Below are positions 12,540 to 26,388 of a stretch of 64,000 nucleotides of DNA, one piece after another. Numbering within the stretch: the first letter of the stretch is position 1; each line of letters opens with the position of its first letter. The stretch is from Cardinalis cardinalis. Its lineage: Eukaryota; Chordata; Aves; Passeriformes; Cardinalidae. Position numbers and translations under genes: made by a program. Location of the stretch: contig JACDOX010000218.1 of NCBI GenBank assembly GCA_014549065.1, forward strand, positions 787,536 through 851,535. The letters run 5' to 3'. The notes beneath the pieces were generated by a model. The model was not told the DNA's origin. It did not search any database and saw only the letters and a list, made by a program, of their open reading frames with translations.

Positions 12540-15054
12540 CTGCCCACAGCAGGAAAAAGAGTCCATCAAAATAATAACCAGCTTTCCTCAAAAGGAAGCT
12601 GTAGTGTTGATTTTTCTATCTATTCTGGGGCTTCATTTTACCTAATTACCAAGAGGAACTTGGGCCAATCCAGCACACACTTTAATCAATTAACACAAAA
12701 AGGGAACAACTCCTCCAGGCTTTAGAACAAAAGGACTTGCATTTACAACAGCTGTGGGTCAAAGATCTTAATCTGGGTTCTTTTGAGAAGATTGCCAAAA
12801 ATAAACATGCTTTTCCACTGTAAATTGTCACTGCAAAGGAAATGCAAAATTCTCACATGAAAATATACAGTTAGAAAAAGCTCCATAGGCAACAATAGGT
12901 ATTTTTAAATTATTGCTGGGAAAATATGGAAGCTTCTTTTTCCCCTTTCAAGAAGATAGATACAAGTACACAGTTGCTCTGCTATTTAAAGTCCCATCAA
13001 AAGAAGACTGGATTTCAAAGTGTTGCTTGACCAGNGAACTTCGAATAAACACTTTAATCAATTGATCCCTTTAAGAGAATCACATCATCAAAAAGCCATT
13101 TATTTCAGCAGGCTACCAACACAAAGGGCTGAAAGTTGGCTAAAGCATGCTAAAGAAACACATGACAAGCTCAGAGTTCCCAGATCTTCAAAGACCATCT
13201 ATACATATAAAAAAAGCTCCGAGTAATACCAGTGCACTTCCACGCAGTATCATCAATTCCATGGTTTGCAGCTGATCCACTGCAGGAGGCTCTCCATGAT
13301 CCAGCAGGTCCTACTCCCACACATGTCAGTAATTAGGGCTTACAGGTCCCAGACTGCACTTTAGTGACCTTCAGGACCTGCTTACAAGAGTTGCTACAAC
13401 TGCTTTTACAACAGCTCTGGCATGAGCCTGCCCCTTGGTGTAAGGCTGGCAGCACCCAAACACTACAGGGCTTATTTCAACTCGAAGTATTGCAGCTCCA
13501 CATCCCAACAGACCCAGCCTCTACTGCAATTAACCCTCCTATTCCCATCTGTCTTCTCAAAAAAAAAAAATCTTAAATCCAATCCAAATTCCGTGTTCCT
13601 CCTGCAGACACCCCCGTGTGCTGACAGAACAGCAGCTTCCCATGGCACAGATGATTGTGACTGCAGAGGTGTTTAGCAGTGGCTCAGTTCCAGCTCTGCC
13701 CACCCCAGCTGGCAAAGGGCCACTGGCTGCAGAATCAGTGCAAAATGTGCATATTCAGAGCCCCATGCTTAAATTCCCACAGATCATCACTTTTTAGTAA
13801 ATAAACTAAGGAGCTAAACCATAAGCTTCCAACACAAGCCAGCAAGCAATTAATTTAAGTCTTACATTTTACAAAAAACCAGGAGAATTATTTTACCAAA
13901 ATAATTCTCAGNAAACTACCTGAGATACCACAGTGACTCCAAATTTCTATCCAATCTTGATTTAGAAAACCAAAGTTATCATTAGGNCAGATAACTATTG
14001 ATGCACATGACCAAACAATCAGCAGATGATGCCAGAATACACCACTGTCCTGACATTTCCTTTTAATCTCCCCTGACTCATGGTGTAAGTTCTATTAAAT
14101 GAACTTTCAATTTACTGTGTTTTAAATTAAGAAACTCATGATTTTGCAATTCACGTGCATTTACNTATTTACATAAATAACTAAACACGTGCTGTGATTT
14201 TCAGGTATTTGCCAAAATTTCNAAGAACTGATGCTGTAGTTGCTGACTGATTTTGCACAGGTGACCACTCAGTGAGTTTCCTTTGTGTCCTTACTCCTGC
14301 AAAGTTTGATTTATCTCTATTCCATCTATCATTGCCTTTCTCAAGATTACTTCACCTAGAAGTAGAAATAGTCAAAAATTAATTAATTTGTCCCTTTTTC
14401 ATAGTATGTTCAAGCATTGCTTTACCAGAAAAGAAAAAATCAATTAACGGAAAGGAGGAAAATCAGATTTCCATGAAAAAGGTACCTACTCAATATCAAT
14501 TANATAAAAATTACATTACAGTACTTGAACCAAAGGGGAACCCTTTCACTCAACAAGTAAGAAGACAGCAGAATGGTTTGATCAAGGACTTAATTCCAAG
14601 AAAAAAATTCCAGTGATGTAGCACCTAATGAAGCACATGATATTAATCACTTATTCCCCTTCAACTTCATTAAAAATCTCTTCTTCTGCTTCCACTTCAA
14701 AGCTTCCAGCTGAAAGCCTGATTTGTCCTGTTGGGTCCAGAGTGGGATGACTGTCAAAATCTCAGTAACCACCAGGGAGTGACAGGCTCCTCTGTGACAC
14801 AAGTCCAGACACATAAAGGAATGCCCACTCTACTATCCCTTGCAAAAGCAAGCTGGTGTGTGAACAAGCAGCCCTGAAATCCTGGATTCATTACCAGGCA
14901 TGTATTTTTCCCATATCAAGTATGNGACCTTACTCATGTATGTGCATAAACATTCCTATAGAAAAATCTGTATTTTTAACTCCTTGTTAAAAGTCTTACC
15001 ACATAAATGAATACACTGCATTCTGTTAGAAGTACTTTGGATAAAAGAATTTTT

Positions 15055-15105
15055 CCTTCTCTTCTTTATCACCTTCTCTTCTTTATCACCTTCTCTTCTT
15101 TATCA
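15055..15105. repeat. three perfect 17-bp tandem copies
   Basis: The unit CCTTCTCTTCTTTATCA is repeated three times without a mismatch (15,055-15,071, 15,072-15,088, 15,089-15,105). The perfection suggests a recent expansion. It is pyrimidine-rich on the + strand. Confidence 0.97.
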
Positions 15106-15465
15106 TATTTCCTATGTTTATAGCTTTTTTTTCCAACTCAATAATTCACGGGCAATTTCAATATATTATACATTTATGACAAGTTTCCCTAGAACACAGT
15201 TTATCTGCTGCATTTAAGTACAGAATCATTAGATTCCATANAAAAACCCAGCTCCTGGAAAGCTGAGAACTTACCTTGCAGTTCAGAGGAAGGTCATAAN
15301 AACTTGCCCTACTCTACCTCTTTAAACAAAGATTCTGCAGCAGCCAGAAAACAAGATGCAAAGAAAATCCTACATGTTCTGCATTTATCCAATTGAAGTG
15401 CTGTAAAGATAAGCAAAAAAAAGGTTTTTTTAAAAAAAATTACTTACAAGCAAGGATTTATTTAC

Positions 15466-15542
15466 CCCTCTGGCTTAACTGCTGGCAGTATCAGCAAGGC
15501 AGTCCCATTACAGCTGACAGTGGCTGCGTGGTACAAACACCT
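15466..15542 (-). CDS. candidate internal exon (unrecognised)
   Basis: This 77-nt segment is preceded by a strong pyrimidine tract ending TTCTTTAAG and followed by GTAAATAA. Only the phase-0 frame is open: 25 codons plus two bases, containing SCNGTALLILPAVKPEG. It is phase-compatible with one reading of the 26,298-26,388 exon. A stronger donor (GTAAGTAA) lies 21 bases further on, and using it would add an in-frame TAA. That points to either a weak real donor or a non-coding exon. A CR1 fragment lies just upstream on the minus strand. No homology is recognised. Confidence 0.2.
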
Positions 15543-15578
15543 CTTAAAGAAAAAGAAAATAAACCAAAAGCCAGAACC

Positions 15579-15654
15579 CTTCAGGCTGGAAGGAGCTGCT
15601 GGAGCCCAGCCTCCTGCTCCAAGCAAGGCCAGTGCTCCATTCAGACCAGGTTGC
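15579..15654 (-). mobile_element. short CR1-like fragment
   Basis: TTCAGGCTGGAAGGAGC, CCTCCTGCTCCAAGCA and CAGACCAGGTTGC follow the order of a CR1 3'-end subfamily. It is only about 75 bp long and diverged. It lies immediately upstream, on the minus strand, of the candidate exon at 15,466-15,542. Confidence 0.6.
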
Positions 15655-15659
15655 CTTCA

Positions 15660-18300
15660 CCAGCTGCGTCTGAAAACTGACTCAAAGGATGAAAATGCTT
15701 CCCTAGAAAATTAAAGCCTTCTTTATATATGGTCATTAATAATGACATAGATCAGAGAGCTCCCAGTAGCCCTAAGCCAGTGACAAATCTTAAATCACTT
15801 TCTTTAAATACTTCTACACTTAATGAAGTTCAGAGCCACTGAATGACTCCAGTTTCCCAACGCATTCCGAGAGTTTTTAACACAGTGCAAAAAGTATCTC
15901 CTATTAGTAAATACCTTTTTAAGCAAGTTGGGCTCACAAATTACTACAACACAGGCAGAGCTGGAGTGTCAGCTCTGAGGACAACCAGTGTTGACTCCAA
16001 GTAAGCAGCTGGTTTTCTCCCAGCCTGNGCAAGATGGAATAAATTAATTTGAATTTTGTAGAAATAACCCATGTAGGTAAGTTTGCACACTAGTTTTTAA
16101 TACCAGCCATCACAACTACTTTGCTGTCCTCTCAATCCAAGACAGCACAAATAATCAGTTGCCAGAAAGAAACCCAAACAAGCAAACACACAAAAGCAAA
16201 CTTACCTAAGTGATCTGTGTCACAAGATTTGTTTGGGAATGATGGCTCAAATTGACTTGTGCCCAATCACTCTTTACCTTACCCTCTACACAAATTTCCA
16301 ATGCTTCAAATAAGCTTACATGAAGACCAACAGATTATTTCCTACATATGGTATATTTTTAAAAGCATAAGCTGACAAAGCAACACATTTTTACAGGCCT
16401 ACATAAATCCATATTTTAAGCTTTTTACTCTTCCTTTTTAAATAAAACCCGTGTCTGGTAAATGTTAATAAAAAAACCAACCAAACAAACCTGAAATTTC
16501 CTTAAGAAGAGGCAAATGCAGGCACAAATCACCAATTCCCACATAGTCAAGCTCTGCCTCAGGTCCACACATAGTCAAATTGCTGACAATGAGCAAATAG
16601 GTACTAGAAGAGCAAACAATATTGTTACAAATTTCAGGACATGCTTGGCCTTTGCTTTAATAAAATTAAGTGACGTGAACAACAGAAAGAACATCTCTCA
16701 ACAAATCCACAGGGTTCAGTGTGAGCAGAAGAACAGACACCANTGGCACCTCAAGAGTGCTAAGAATACAAGGTCACCAGTCAGACACCCTGATGATGGG
16801 CTCAGCACAGCGAAATAGAACCTGGAATTCTTTGTAATAGAACTGATGGTAAAGAATTCCTCAAAGGATATGCCCACCAATTTGCTGCTGTATTAATTAA
16901 CAAAAAACAAATCACTAAAAGCTTCTGAACTAATACTGATTCTTTATTTTGTGATCTCTTTTGAAGGCCTGTATTAATTNTCAACATCAGGAATAAATCC
17001 ACTGCAGGAAATCATATGACAAAAACACATGTTTTGGAAAANGACTATGAAAATGAACAAAGTCAAACTACTCAAGACTTGCCTTGGCTTAATGTCTTTC
17101 TTGAATGTCAGGTGTAGCAGAAAGGACCCATGTTGGAGCATTATAGTTATTTCCCTTTTCCTAGTTCAACAAGCACAGGACTGACTTTATTAAAACATTG
17201 CAGGAGTCAGGAAGACAGGGAGAAGAAGAACACAACACAGAGCAAAATGAAAACAGTGGCTGTACAGCAAGATTATTTTGAACTTCCATCAGAAGAACNC
17301 ACAAACCCTCCCAGAAAGCTCTGTATGCTCACAGAGCACTGGAGCATTGGCATTAGAGTTACTATCCTGTAGGAAAACTGAAGTAGAAGTTGCAAGAAAA
17401 GATGTAAGAACAGCCAGTGGCTTATTTGCCACCCAACAGCTGGGTACGAACTGCTGGATTACACTTGACACCTTTCCCGGCTCCTGGAATTGACAAGGTA
17501 CAGTAACAATTCATGGCTGCCTCCAATTATCTTGTAACAAATCTGACTCTTCCAGTCAGCTCTCCTCCTAAAAAGGTGAACCTTTCATTGATACTTGTCC
17601 CTTAAAATGTTCAGTATTCCAAAAGAACACCCCAATTTACATTTCCTTTTGCTTGAGCTTCTTGCTAGCAGAGCAGCTGTACCTCAGCTACGTGCCTGCT
17701 GTTATCCCACTCAGGGTGCCAGGTAAATCAGCTTAGCATCATTCCCAGGCATTTCCCCCGGGTGATGTGACAGCCACAGCACACACGGCCTCAGTGACTC
17801 ACAGAGCGGCTCACAGGTGGCACTGCTGGGCCATCATCACCGTACAGCTGTGCCTTTGCCACTCCAGCCTGCCTGAGGAGCCTTCCAGAGCGCAACAGAG
17901 GCCGTCAAGCTGCTACACAAGTTAATCAAGAACTTGTTCCAGGGCTGGACTTCATTAAGGGGACATTATCCTGGGCATGCCAACAGGCTCGCCCACTGAG
18001 GATGGGACATGCACCTACCAACTCCTGATTTCAGGTCTAATTATTCATCTAGTAGCCATACCTTTTATTTTTACAAGAAAAAGCCACCACTGTAAGTAGT
18101 GGTCAAATGTCCAAAGGAAGTTCACCCTGTAATCTTGTTCAAACTAAGGTCTGAACTCTGAATGAAGCAACTCCAGGCTCCCCCCGCCAATATTAAAATC
18201 AGACCAGATATTCCCATCTGCCTTGTACTTGAAATCCCAGCAATAAAGAGGCTCAACATTACAGCTACACATCGTGACACCACCACAAGGGATTTAAATG
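15660..18300. other. probable intronic sequence, locally GC-richer
   Basis: Mostly unique. A GC-richer patch at about 17.65-18.0 kb has scattered CpGs but no splice-bounded open frame that I could support. Confidence 0.5.
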
Positions 18301-18324
18301 TTCTTTTTTTTTTTTTTCCCCAAG

Positions 18325-18485
18325 ATCCTTGAGCACTTCCAGGGATGGGGCATCCAGAGCTTCTCTGGGCAACCTCTTCCAGTGCCTCACCACCTTCAGA
18401 GGAAGGAGTTTCTTCCTAATATCCAATCTAAACTTCCTCTCTTTAAACTTGAAGCCATACCCTCTTCTTCCCTCTTGTTTAATTT
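18325..18485 (-). mobile_element. CR1 LINE fragment beside a T14 run
   Basis: The sequence GAGCACTTCCAGGGATGGGGC followed by CTTCTCTGGGCAACCTCTTCC and TTTCTTCCTAATATCCAATC is an internal piece of the CR1 3' region. It is adjacent to a T14 run at 18,304-18,317. The conserved 3' end block is missing. Confidence 0.88.
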
Positions 18486-19942
18486 TCTACTCCANTATAG
18501 AACTGTCTTCACCTTACCACATGCTTTATGAACATGNCAGCAAGAAAAAGAAGGGTATTCTTAAAAATGGTGTATACATTGAATGCTATTCTCATGCATA
18601 CTGGTCAAGCTGAGGATAATGGAGGTCTTTTGAAATAAAATATAGTTTGTCCAGAGATCATTGTGGACTATTAAAGTAAACCATGCTCAGGAAGAATATA
18701 GATTTCCAATTATTTAGGCTTTTGCATATACACTTACAATGACAAGCATGAAGGGCACTGTAAAATAGGAAAGAAATAGCCTTGCCGCATATATTTAAAT
18801 AAATCCAGACATCCTCTACTCTGCTATCCACAGCTAAAGCAAACATTTTTACAAAAGTTGAGGTAATATCTAAGTTTTTTAGAACAAAATAATATTGTTT
18901 AGAAATGGCACAGCGTTTGTCAAGCACTTAGGAAGCCACAAGACTAAGACAAGAAGGTGTATTTGCCATTTCTTTCTATTTATGTCACATTTTTATCTTA
19001 CAGTGTGTAAATACAAATTCAGAAAACGTTAATGACTTTCAAAAAAAGTCAATTTACTACACAAGTTTATGCTCAGGGAGAGAAACACAGGGCTCTTGCA
19101 GCTGGTAATATTGGTATATNTTAATATGAAAATACAGCCAACTGCATTTCCTTACCCTGTGCAGAGGATGGATATTTTTGTCATGACAAGNAGCGTACAT
19201 AAAAAATATTTACCTGCCACAGGCACTTTAGTATTAGAGAACAATAAAAACCCAAAACACTAAGGAATGTGACTGAATTTGACTGTTCTGCACATCTGTA
19301 ATGGTTAATGTTTCTAAGCAGTCCTGGAAAAATAATCAAAGCTGAAGAATGAAGGGAAAAGCAGCTGATAAATGAAACTAAGCATCTTGTCAAGAAAGAT
19401 AAAAATGTGGTTAGAGGTCAGTGAAGGACAAGGGGAGGGAGAGAGCAGAAGAATTCTAGAATATTTCTGGTTGGGCTTCCCTAGAAGGTTAAGGCAGAGA
19501 GCTGCCAGCAACAAAAACGCTGTCTCGCAAGGAGCAGGGGAAACGAGCACTGACAGGATGTCAGGATCACAACAGGACAGGTGCAAGCTAAACCCAACTC
19601 CTGGACAACAAAACAGCAAAGTAAGTGCTCCCCCTGCTCTGCTCCAAATAGCTCAGCAGCAGAGGAATTGGAGAATGCTCTGTAGCTGGGAGATGTGAAG
19701 GGAAAGTGCTGGTGTCTTCCCCTCCCATCCAAAACCAAAAGCTGGGCTGCAACTTAGAGGGGCACCTGGAAAGCCGCAAAGTCTTGAGGGAGTGTTCAGG
19801 AAGCCTGGTGGCAGGGCAGAAAGGGGTGGCAGTGCCATCAGGCACACACAGGGAGCACAGAACGAGTCACTAATGGGAAGTGCTAGAAGAATGGCAGCAG
19901 GAAAGCAGCAAGGGCTGGGAACGAGCCTGAGTTTCAAAAGGC

Positions 19943-20021
19943 ACAGAATCACAGAAGGCTCTGGGTTGGAAGGGGCCTAAAGATCATCTCATTCCAACCC
20001 CCTGCCACCAGCCCAGGTTGA
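19943..20021 (-). mobile_element. CR1 3'-end fragment
   Basis: It starts with the terminal octamer region (CACAGAATCACAGAAGGCT), then GGTTGGAAGGGGCCTAAAG and CATTCCAACCCCCTGCC. About 80 bp of the CR1 3' end remain, in the same orientation as most copies here. Confidence 0.9.
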
Positions 20022-23000
20022 TGATCAAGGCTAATGTGGAGCTTTGCAACGAGTTACAAACAGAAGATCAGCAACTCCTAATAGACCCAACCCCCTTCTG
20101 TCTTGCCAAGAGTTTAAGTAAAACCAAAGCCCCCAACAGACAACATTTTAAATTGTAATTTCTGGCTGATGTCAGGAGCCCAGCTCTCTCACACCCTACC
20201 TAAGGAAGGTGAGCCTCTTCCCCTAATTTCTGTCTCAGAAAAATGACCAACCCACGNCACACAGAACTTGCCAACAGGCAAACTCACACCCAGCTCTCCT
20301 CCTGTAGCACACACCACCTCCTAAAGGTATGTGCCTCTTACCTTCCAGCCTTGCCTGCATGGACTGCAAGTTCCTTTGATTCACTAAAACCACAAAGGAG
20401 GCAAGCAGCAAGCCTAAAGTAGAATATTACCTTAATTCTTGANTCATGACTGGGTTTTCTTACAGCTGATCACCATCACAGGTGTCCATCCTCACTACAT
20501 CAAAAGCCATCTTAAGACAATTCTCTGCCGTCTCACACAGGACAGCTGAACCCCAAGCAGCACTGCTGTGCTCTGTATCAAACTGGTCACTTTCTGGTCT
20601 GTTCCTGGGAAATAAGGGAACAGCANAACTTTGTACATTTCATTTAGTTCTGCTTCCCCCTTTCGTTCTCAGAAAAAAAGCCCAAAGGCTTTCAATTTAT
20701 GGTACATTTCAGTTTGAAACAAAGACTAAGNTCACGGGACATGAGGGAAGCAGGTAAACTGCTAAGCAAATACATGAACTGCAGTGAAAGAACATGGGTA
20801 GTAAAAAAGAAAATTCAATTTCTGTTCAGAGTATTTCAAAAACTCTTATGAGAAATTTAGTCATTTTCTGCCAGAACTTGTTCACTAGAATGAGTTCCGA
20901 CAAAAGATTCTGCTACACTCTACCAACTCCTTAAAAAAACCCAAAAAACCTATGTTCCCTTGTATGCTAAATAGCCTTTGTTATCTCTTTGGAGTATCAG
21001 GTTACCACTTCCAATCCCATTAGCTGCATGAAAACACTGCATTGTATTCAGTGTGACTGCTCTTTGTTAGTCCCGTGCTCCTCTGGGCCACTTCCACTGC
21101 TCAAAATCCAGAGTCTCCAACTCAGCTTATTCAAAGTTTCTGTCCTTGCCCCCAGTGAAAACAGTGCAAATGGTTGGACTGACTTGGAGGCAGGGATGAA
21201 GCCCAGGGCAAACCTGCTAAAAAAAAAACCACCAACACCAAAAAACCACCACAATCACTTCCTGGTGGGCAAGGACAAGGGCATTCAACCACTGCCATGN
21301 GTTTCTCTCTGGATAGGAATTATTCCAAGCACAACTGCTAGTTAATATTGCCAGCTACACAGCTGCAATGGCACATTTAAGCATTTGCTCTCTTGATTCC
21401 CAATATCAACTTCTAAATATTATCAGCTGTGGCATCTTTCTACTTTCTTCTCCAGGAAGACTCTGACATGTGCAGCCACTGATGAGTTCCTTTTAACTTT
21501 CCCTCATATGTCAAATAGAAGAGGGAGAAGAAAGACAAGGACAGACACAGATTTTACAAGTGTTTAAGTGCCTAAAAATGGTGCAATTTAATATGGACCT
21601 GAGGGATTTGCATCAATGAGTGCTCTCTTCTTCTCTGTTTGCAAGGAAAACTGNTTTCTTTATAAATTTCACTTAATGCCACACTAGTCTGAATGAACGT
21701 TAGTATNAATCTACTGGATAGTTGCTATTAATTCACTAATTGTCAAGATACATGCAGCTTTTATATGGCTTCAAGCTTAGTATTTAAGAAACACAGACTG
21801 ACAAACAAATACCTACCTTTTAGAAANCAAGAAATTACATTCTGCTCTCAATAATCCCATTTTACTCAGGAGGTAATCACCATCAGCACAGGCATGGCAG
21901 GAGGGAGCGGAAAGGAGGAGAGAAAGCAGATCAGATCTGTTGAAGATCTCCAAACAGCCCTGTGACAAGAACAGCACACCCTTCAACCCCTAAAGCCACA
22001 CTGTCTCCCCACTTCAGCACAGACACAAAACATCTGGCTGCCCAATGGAATTACAGCCTCTCTTTATCCTTGCTCACAAAACTGCTGACTGAGAGTAAAA
22101 CCCTAAGTTTCCAAAGGTTCTTCCGGAAACTCCAAACTCCTTTCAAGCAACAGCTTGGAAACATTGACAAACACTTCAGGAGTCCAAAAATATTTTAGCA
22201 AAATACTTCCAGTTCACTTGAAGCAAAAGTTCCAGCTCTGAAGATTCCTGGGGACAACACAATACGAAGAAAGCANTGAGAGGCTGGCCAGTTTAAAACA
22301 GGACCATGCAGAGGCACAGCAAGGTACAGGCTGGAAACATGTCAGGTATTGTTGCAGGAAGGGAAGTAAAACTCAAGGTTACACCAAGCACAGCTTTCAA
22401 AGCAAGTAAATAAATTCAAACTACAATGTTGAGCCTGGAGCAAGGGCAGAAGCTGGAAGTCAGTTGCATTACACATTTCTAGAAGTTTCCCTCCTATTTC
22501 TGCTCAAAGGGGTAGTAAGGCATTAAAATCTGATGTCTCAAAATATCATAAAACCATCACGACTGCCAACATGGAGAAAAAGAACTCTTCTTTCAAAGGC
22601 ATAGATGTCACATCACACTACTAAGGAGGGAGCAATACCACAGCAGAGGACAACATTCAAGCTCACCTTTAAAGCNGTGCTGCTTGCTTGCAGGTGAAAA
22701 ACAAATCCCTGAGTGCCTCACAACTTTTCCAAGCTCAAATATCCTCTTAGTGCATCTGCATGAGCATTTTCCACTGACAAAGAAGGTTAAACCCTCTTAG
22801 CTGAAACACACATTGCTCTATCTACAGTGGTCATTCCAATCCTCAAAATTAATGTCAGTCCCACACAGAAAAACTTCAGAGGTTTTCCATGGATTACTTG
22901 TAACCTCTCTGCTAATATTTCCTCTGAGTTCCACTATCTGGGACCACATAGAACACACGGGCCATGATATGAAGATTCAGTTGGCAACAATGGGTGTAGA

Positions 23001-26000
23001 CGTGTCTTGCACAGCAGACTCCAACACTGGAATTTAAGTAAAAATGTAACTTATAATACTTGGAATTGGCAGCATCCTCCTGTATTATAATGCAGTACAC
23101 TGGAGTTTTTTTAGTTACTGTGGATGAAGTTGTGAAGTTGTGCTCAGTTTGAAAGAGCACAACATAANTGGCTGCAATGTAACTTTACTGCTNATGTTTT
23201 GGAGCTGAAATTAATTCAGTAATGTATATCACCACCTTTGGAGACACAAGTGATCAACAGATCAGTCTCTGTGAACTATCCCATACATATGGGAGAAAAA
23301 AAAAATCTTTTTATAAATATTTACTCATTTAAATTACAGTTCTATCTTGCTACCCACACAGAGGAGACTACAGAGATGACCGTCTGTCCTCATTACCATT
23401 CCTCCCTTCTTGTGCTAAAGATAGCATGGAGAGTAAAAATAAATAAATCCTCAACAGCATTAGGAATTAGACAATGTCATGTTGAAAGATACCCCAGATG
23501 AGGAGCCTTATCTCTCCTGGCTGGCTGGGAGGGAGGGAGGGCAGGGGGGCTCTGACCCACAGAAGGGAGGTAGCACTTAAGCCTCCCCTAGGTGGTCTCT
23601 TGCAGCAGGCTCTACTCCAGCTGTAATCGCTCCTCAGTCCTAACTGGATGCCTGACCACTCTGGAACAGTTCAGCAGAGCATTTAAACAGATGGATGGTA
23701 CAGGCCACTGGAACAAACCCCATTTTTCCCTGGCTGCAGCTCTCTTTCAGTGCATTCCTTTGAAGTCTGTGCCACTGAGGAATCAACAACAGCTGAGAAA
23801 CATGTGTTATCATACAACACCGAGCGCAGCCACAGCACTGCACAGCAAGATGCTTTTGTGCAATAATCCTGCACTACAGCAGGCATTACAGGGTCTTTTG
23901 GTGTGGGTGAGCCCGTTTTCCAAGCACAACAAGAAAGTAAACAGATTCCTCCCTCCTTAAGGAATGATTCAAAAGCAGAAAGGTGAATTACACAGATTTC
24001 TCAGGCACTTGCCGGCTGAAAGCTCACAGTGTCTGTCTCCTAGAGTCCTCTCAGATACATTAAAACTCCCCATATTTTTGTCATCACAAAGATGACCAGA
24101 TGCTTGCAGAGACATTAGTGAAGTAACAACCCAGAGGGGTCTGCAGTTCCCCTGGCAGATGTGACAAACCCCTGTATCTACAGCTCGAACCCACCTTCCT
24201 TTCCCAAGCAGGATAAATTCTGTGATCTCAACTTCACAGGTGACAAACTGGAGAGAGACTGAGCAGGATGGCACTGCTCAGCACACAGAGAGATAACATA
24301 CAGCCCTCAGAAGAGCCAAGGGAGAAAACACCACGACCATCCCCTTATCAGCCAGGAAAACCACTCCTGTCAAAGGCATGAGATCACCACATGCTTTGAA
24401 GGGGAATGGGAAGGATGGGAAGAATTAGTTATTTATGAAACTGAATTTGAGACTAGATTTGCTGTCCAGATTCAGAAGCACAGAGCAGGCTAAGTGCATA
24501 TGCAGGAGGACAGCAAGTTATAAACACACAACACATACACACACACAAACACACCTATACTTGCCCAGTAACAACTTTCTACAGAACCGAGTATCATTTT
24601 CACTGGAGAAAAGCAACAGGTCAGAGCCTCACATTTACCAAGTACCCCAGTCTCAAATTTTACAGGAAGGCAGGCATTGAGATTATAACAAATCTCATCA
24701 CATTGTAAAGTCCCAACCCCACCATGAGAAAAAATTACAGGAAAACACAGGCTTTCAAAAAAGCCCCAGAAAACNCAAAAACATCTACATTTAATGTCAA
24801 GATAGAAGTCTTAAAGACTTAGAAGCCCAAGCAAAACCCCTAAAATTAGAAAGCAAACACACTGGTGGACTAAGCTAAGTTCATAATTACAGACCTCAAA
24901 AATAAAATTACCAGGAACAACAAGCATCACACCGAGGGGGGTCCTCAGCCCAGTCCCCACAGCAGTTTCCCACCCTGTAATTCAGTTTAACAGTTTCTTT
25001 CTCAAGAGGTCAATGCTGTCCTTCATAGTCAGCCTGAGGCAGACTTAAGGGACCGTAGAAAAAGCATGCACTGANACCGTCAGAGATATTCAGAGGATAA
25101 AAATAGCCCCAGTCTCAAAACCTTTAGAGCAATGTAAAAATCCAGTGGTGCTCCAAATAAACGGTGATGCTCAAGATCCCTACAACTTTCCAAGAATGAG
25201 TATCAGCACGAGCCAAACTACCACCACATCAGCAATCAGAACAACTGAACATTTACATGCAATTATTCTTACAAATCAGATGAAAAAGCACTTGAGAGAA
25301 TGGGGGCAATCTCAGTATCCCGGAGGTACAGGCAGTAAGGCAGGAGGTCACACTGCCCTGCAATGGCAGAAGCAGGAACAGAACCCACCATCCTCAGTGC
25401 TCANCTCTGCGCTTTCAGCAACTCAGTCTCCTTCACTCCTTTTCAGAGCTTCCCTCAAACAGATTTTAAGTTATATTAATNAACTTAATTTGGCTCTTCA
25501 GAATTATTGCTGGTGTTTCCAGTAATGGTTCAAGTTAGTTTCGAAAGACTTAAACTTCTTGATAAATATGACTTGGTATTTCNCTCCTCCTATTTCCCAC
25601 TATGCCAAACTTTTTCATCTCCAGGAAAGATTAAAANCAAGATTAATTCAAACAATGGATCAAATTCTACTGGATTTTCAAAGGTGGAAAGGATGGAGAG
25701 ATTACTCAACTGTAGGAAGCTAATCACCTTTATCTCTCGGTTGTCCTAAAGGACACATAACTAAGTACAATGAATCCCAAGCAGTCATTTCAGTTCCCTC
25801 AGCAATTCATTCAGTATCAAAAAAACTTTTTGCTCTAAGACTCAGAGAAGTACTTCCAATTTCACGTCTAGCCTACTTTCCAATGAGATATCATCAAACA
25901 AAAAGTTAATCCGAAATTAAATTTTCTCTCTTCTCTAAAAAAAGCAGGGGAAAAGTAANACTGATTTTATTTGCAGTTCAGCCACGTGGTGTTTTGGACT

Positions 26001-26297
26001 TTTGGAAGAGTATCTATCAGAAGAGGCAATGTAACAGAAGGAAGAACCACCCCCAATCAAAAGAGTNGACAGTTCATTCACAAGCTACATATTCTCTACT
26101 GAAAAAGACAGAGCCCTTTACTTTCAGAGCACTTAACACAACCGCACCGCGCCCAAACACAATTAGCAGGGANTCTGAACGCCCTTAAACAGGTGTCTTG
26201 CAGAAATCTTTAGGCAATTGATTTGCNCGCTCTCCACAGCCCGGCAAACACTCCATTTCAACGCGTGATACTGACCAGAGCTGAGGCAGAAACTNAC
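20022..26297. other. probable long first-intron sequence
   Basis: Unique sequence with a short (CA)n and a (GGGA)n patch near 23.53 kb. The + strand is strongly A-rich (for example around 24.7-24.9 kb). No coding signal seen. Confidence 0.5.
24523..24555. repeat. short CA-rich microsatellite
   Basis: Interrupted ACAC repeats mixed with ATAC and AAAC units, about 33 bp. Confidence 0.8.
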
Positions 26298-26388
26298 AGG
26301 TCCGAACCCCCGACAGCACTTTTTGCCACGGATGCGAGCAGNTTCCAGCGGTTTTGTTAAACGTGTCAGCCTCCGACACACCTGCAGC
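26298..26388 (-). CDS. candidate exon 2 of minus-strand gene (unrecognised)
   Basis: This is a 91-nt segment 1.1 kb downstream of the candidate first exon. Its acceptor has a pyrimidine tract ending CATCCCCAG. Its donor reads GTNAGT, where any base except C at the N gives a near-consensus site. It still carries several CpGs, as expected on an island shore. Two frames are open. The phase-2 entry frame joins the ATG-initiated frame of exon 1 and leaves in phase 0. The phase-0 entry frame (containing SEADTFNKTAG) leaves in phase 1. The exon contains no ATG. I do not recognise either peptide, and the exon could equally be non-coding 5' UTR. Confidence 0.35.

Larger units (their letters stand above)
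9660..15460. other. probable intronic sequence with simple repeats
   Basis: Unique A/T-rich DNA apart from the TA microsatellite at 12.5 kb and the 17-bp triplicate at 15.06 kb. No supported exon. Confidence 0.5.

Noticed and set aside
14651..14750. Minus-strand segment ending in an acidic peptide and TAA, resembling a terminal exon
   Set aside because: The acceptor is weak, the open stretch is only about 33 codons, and it would end the gene before the better-supported exon at 9.4-9.65 kb.
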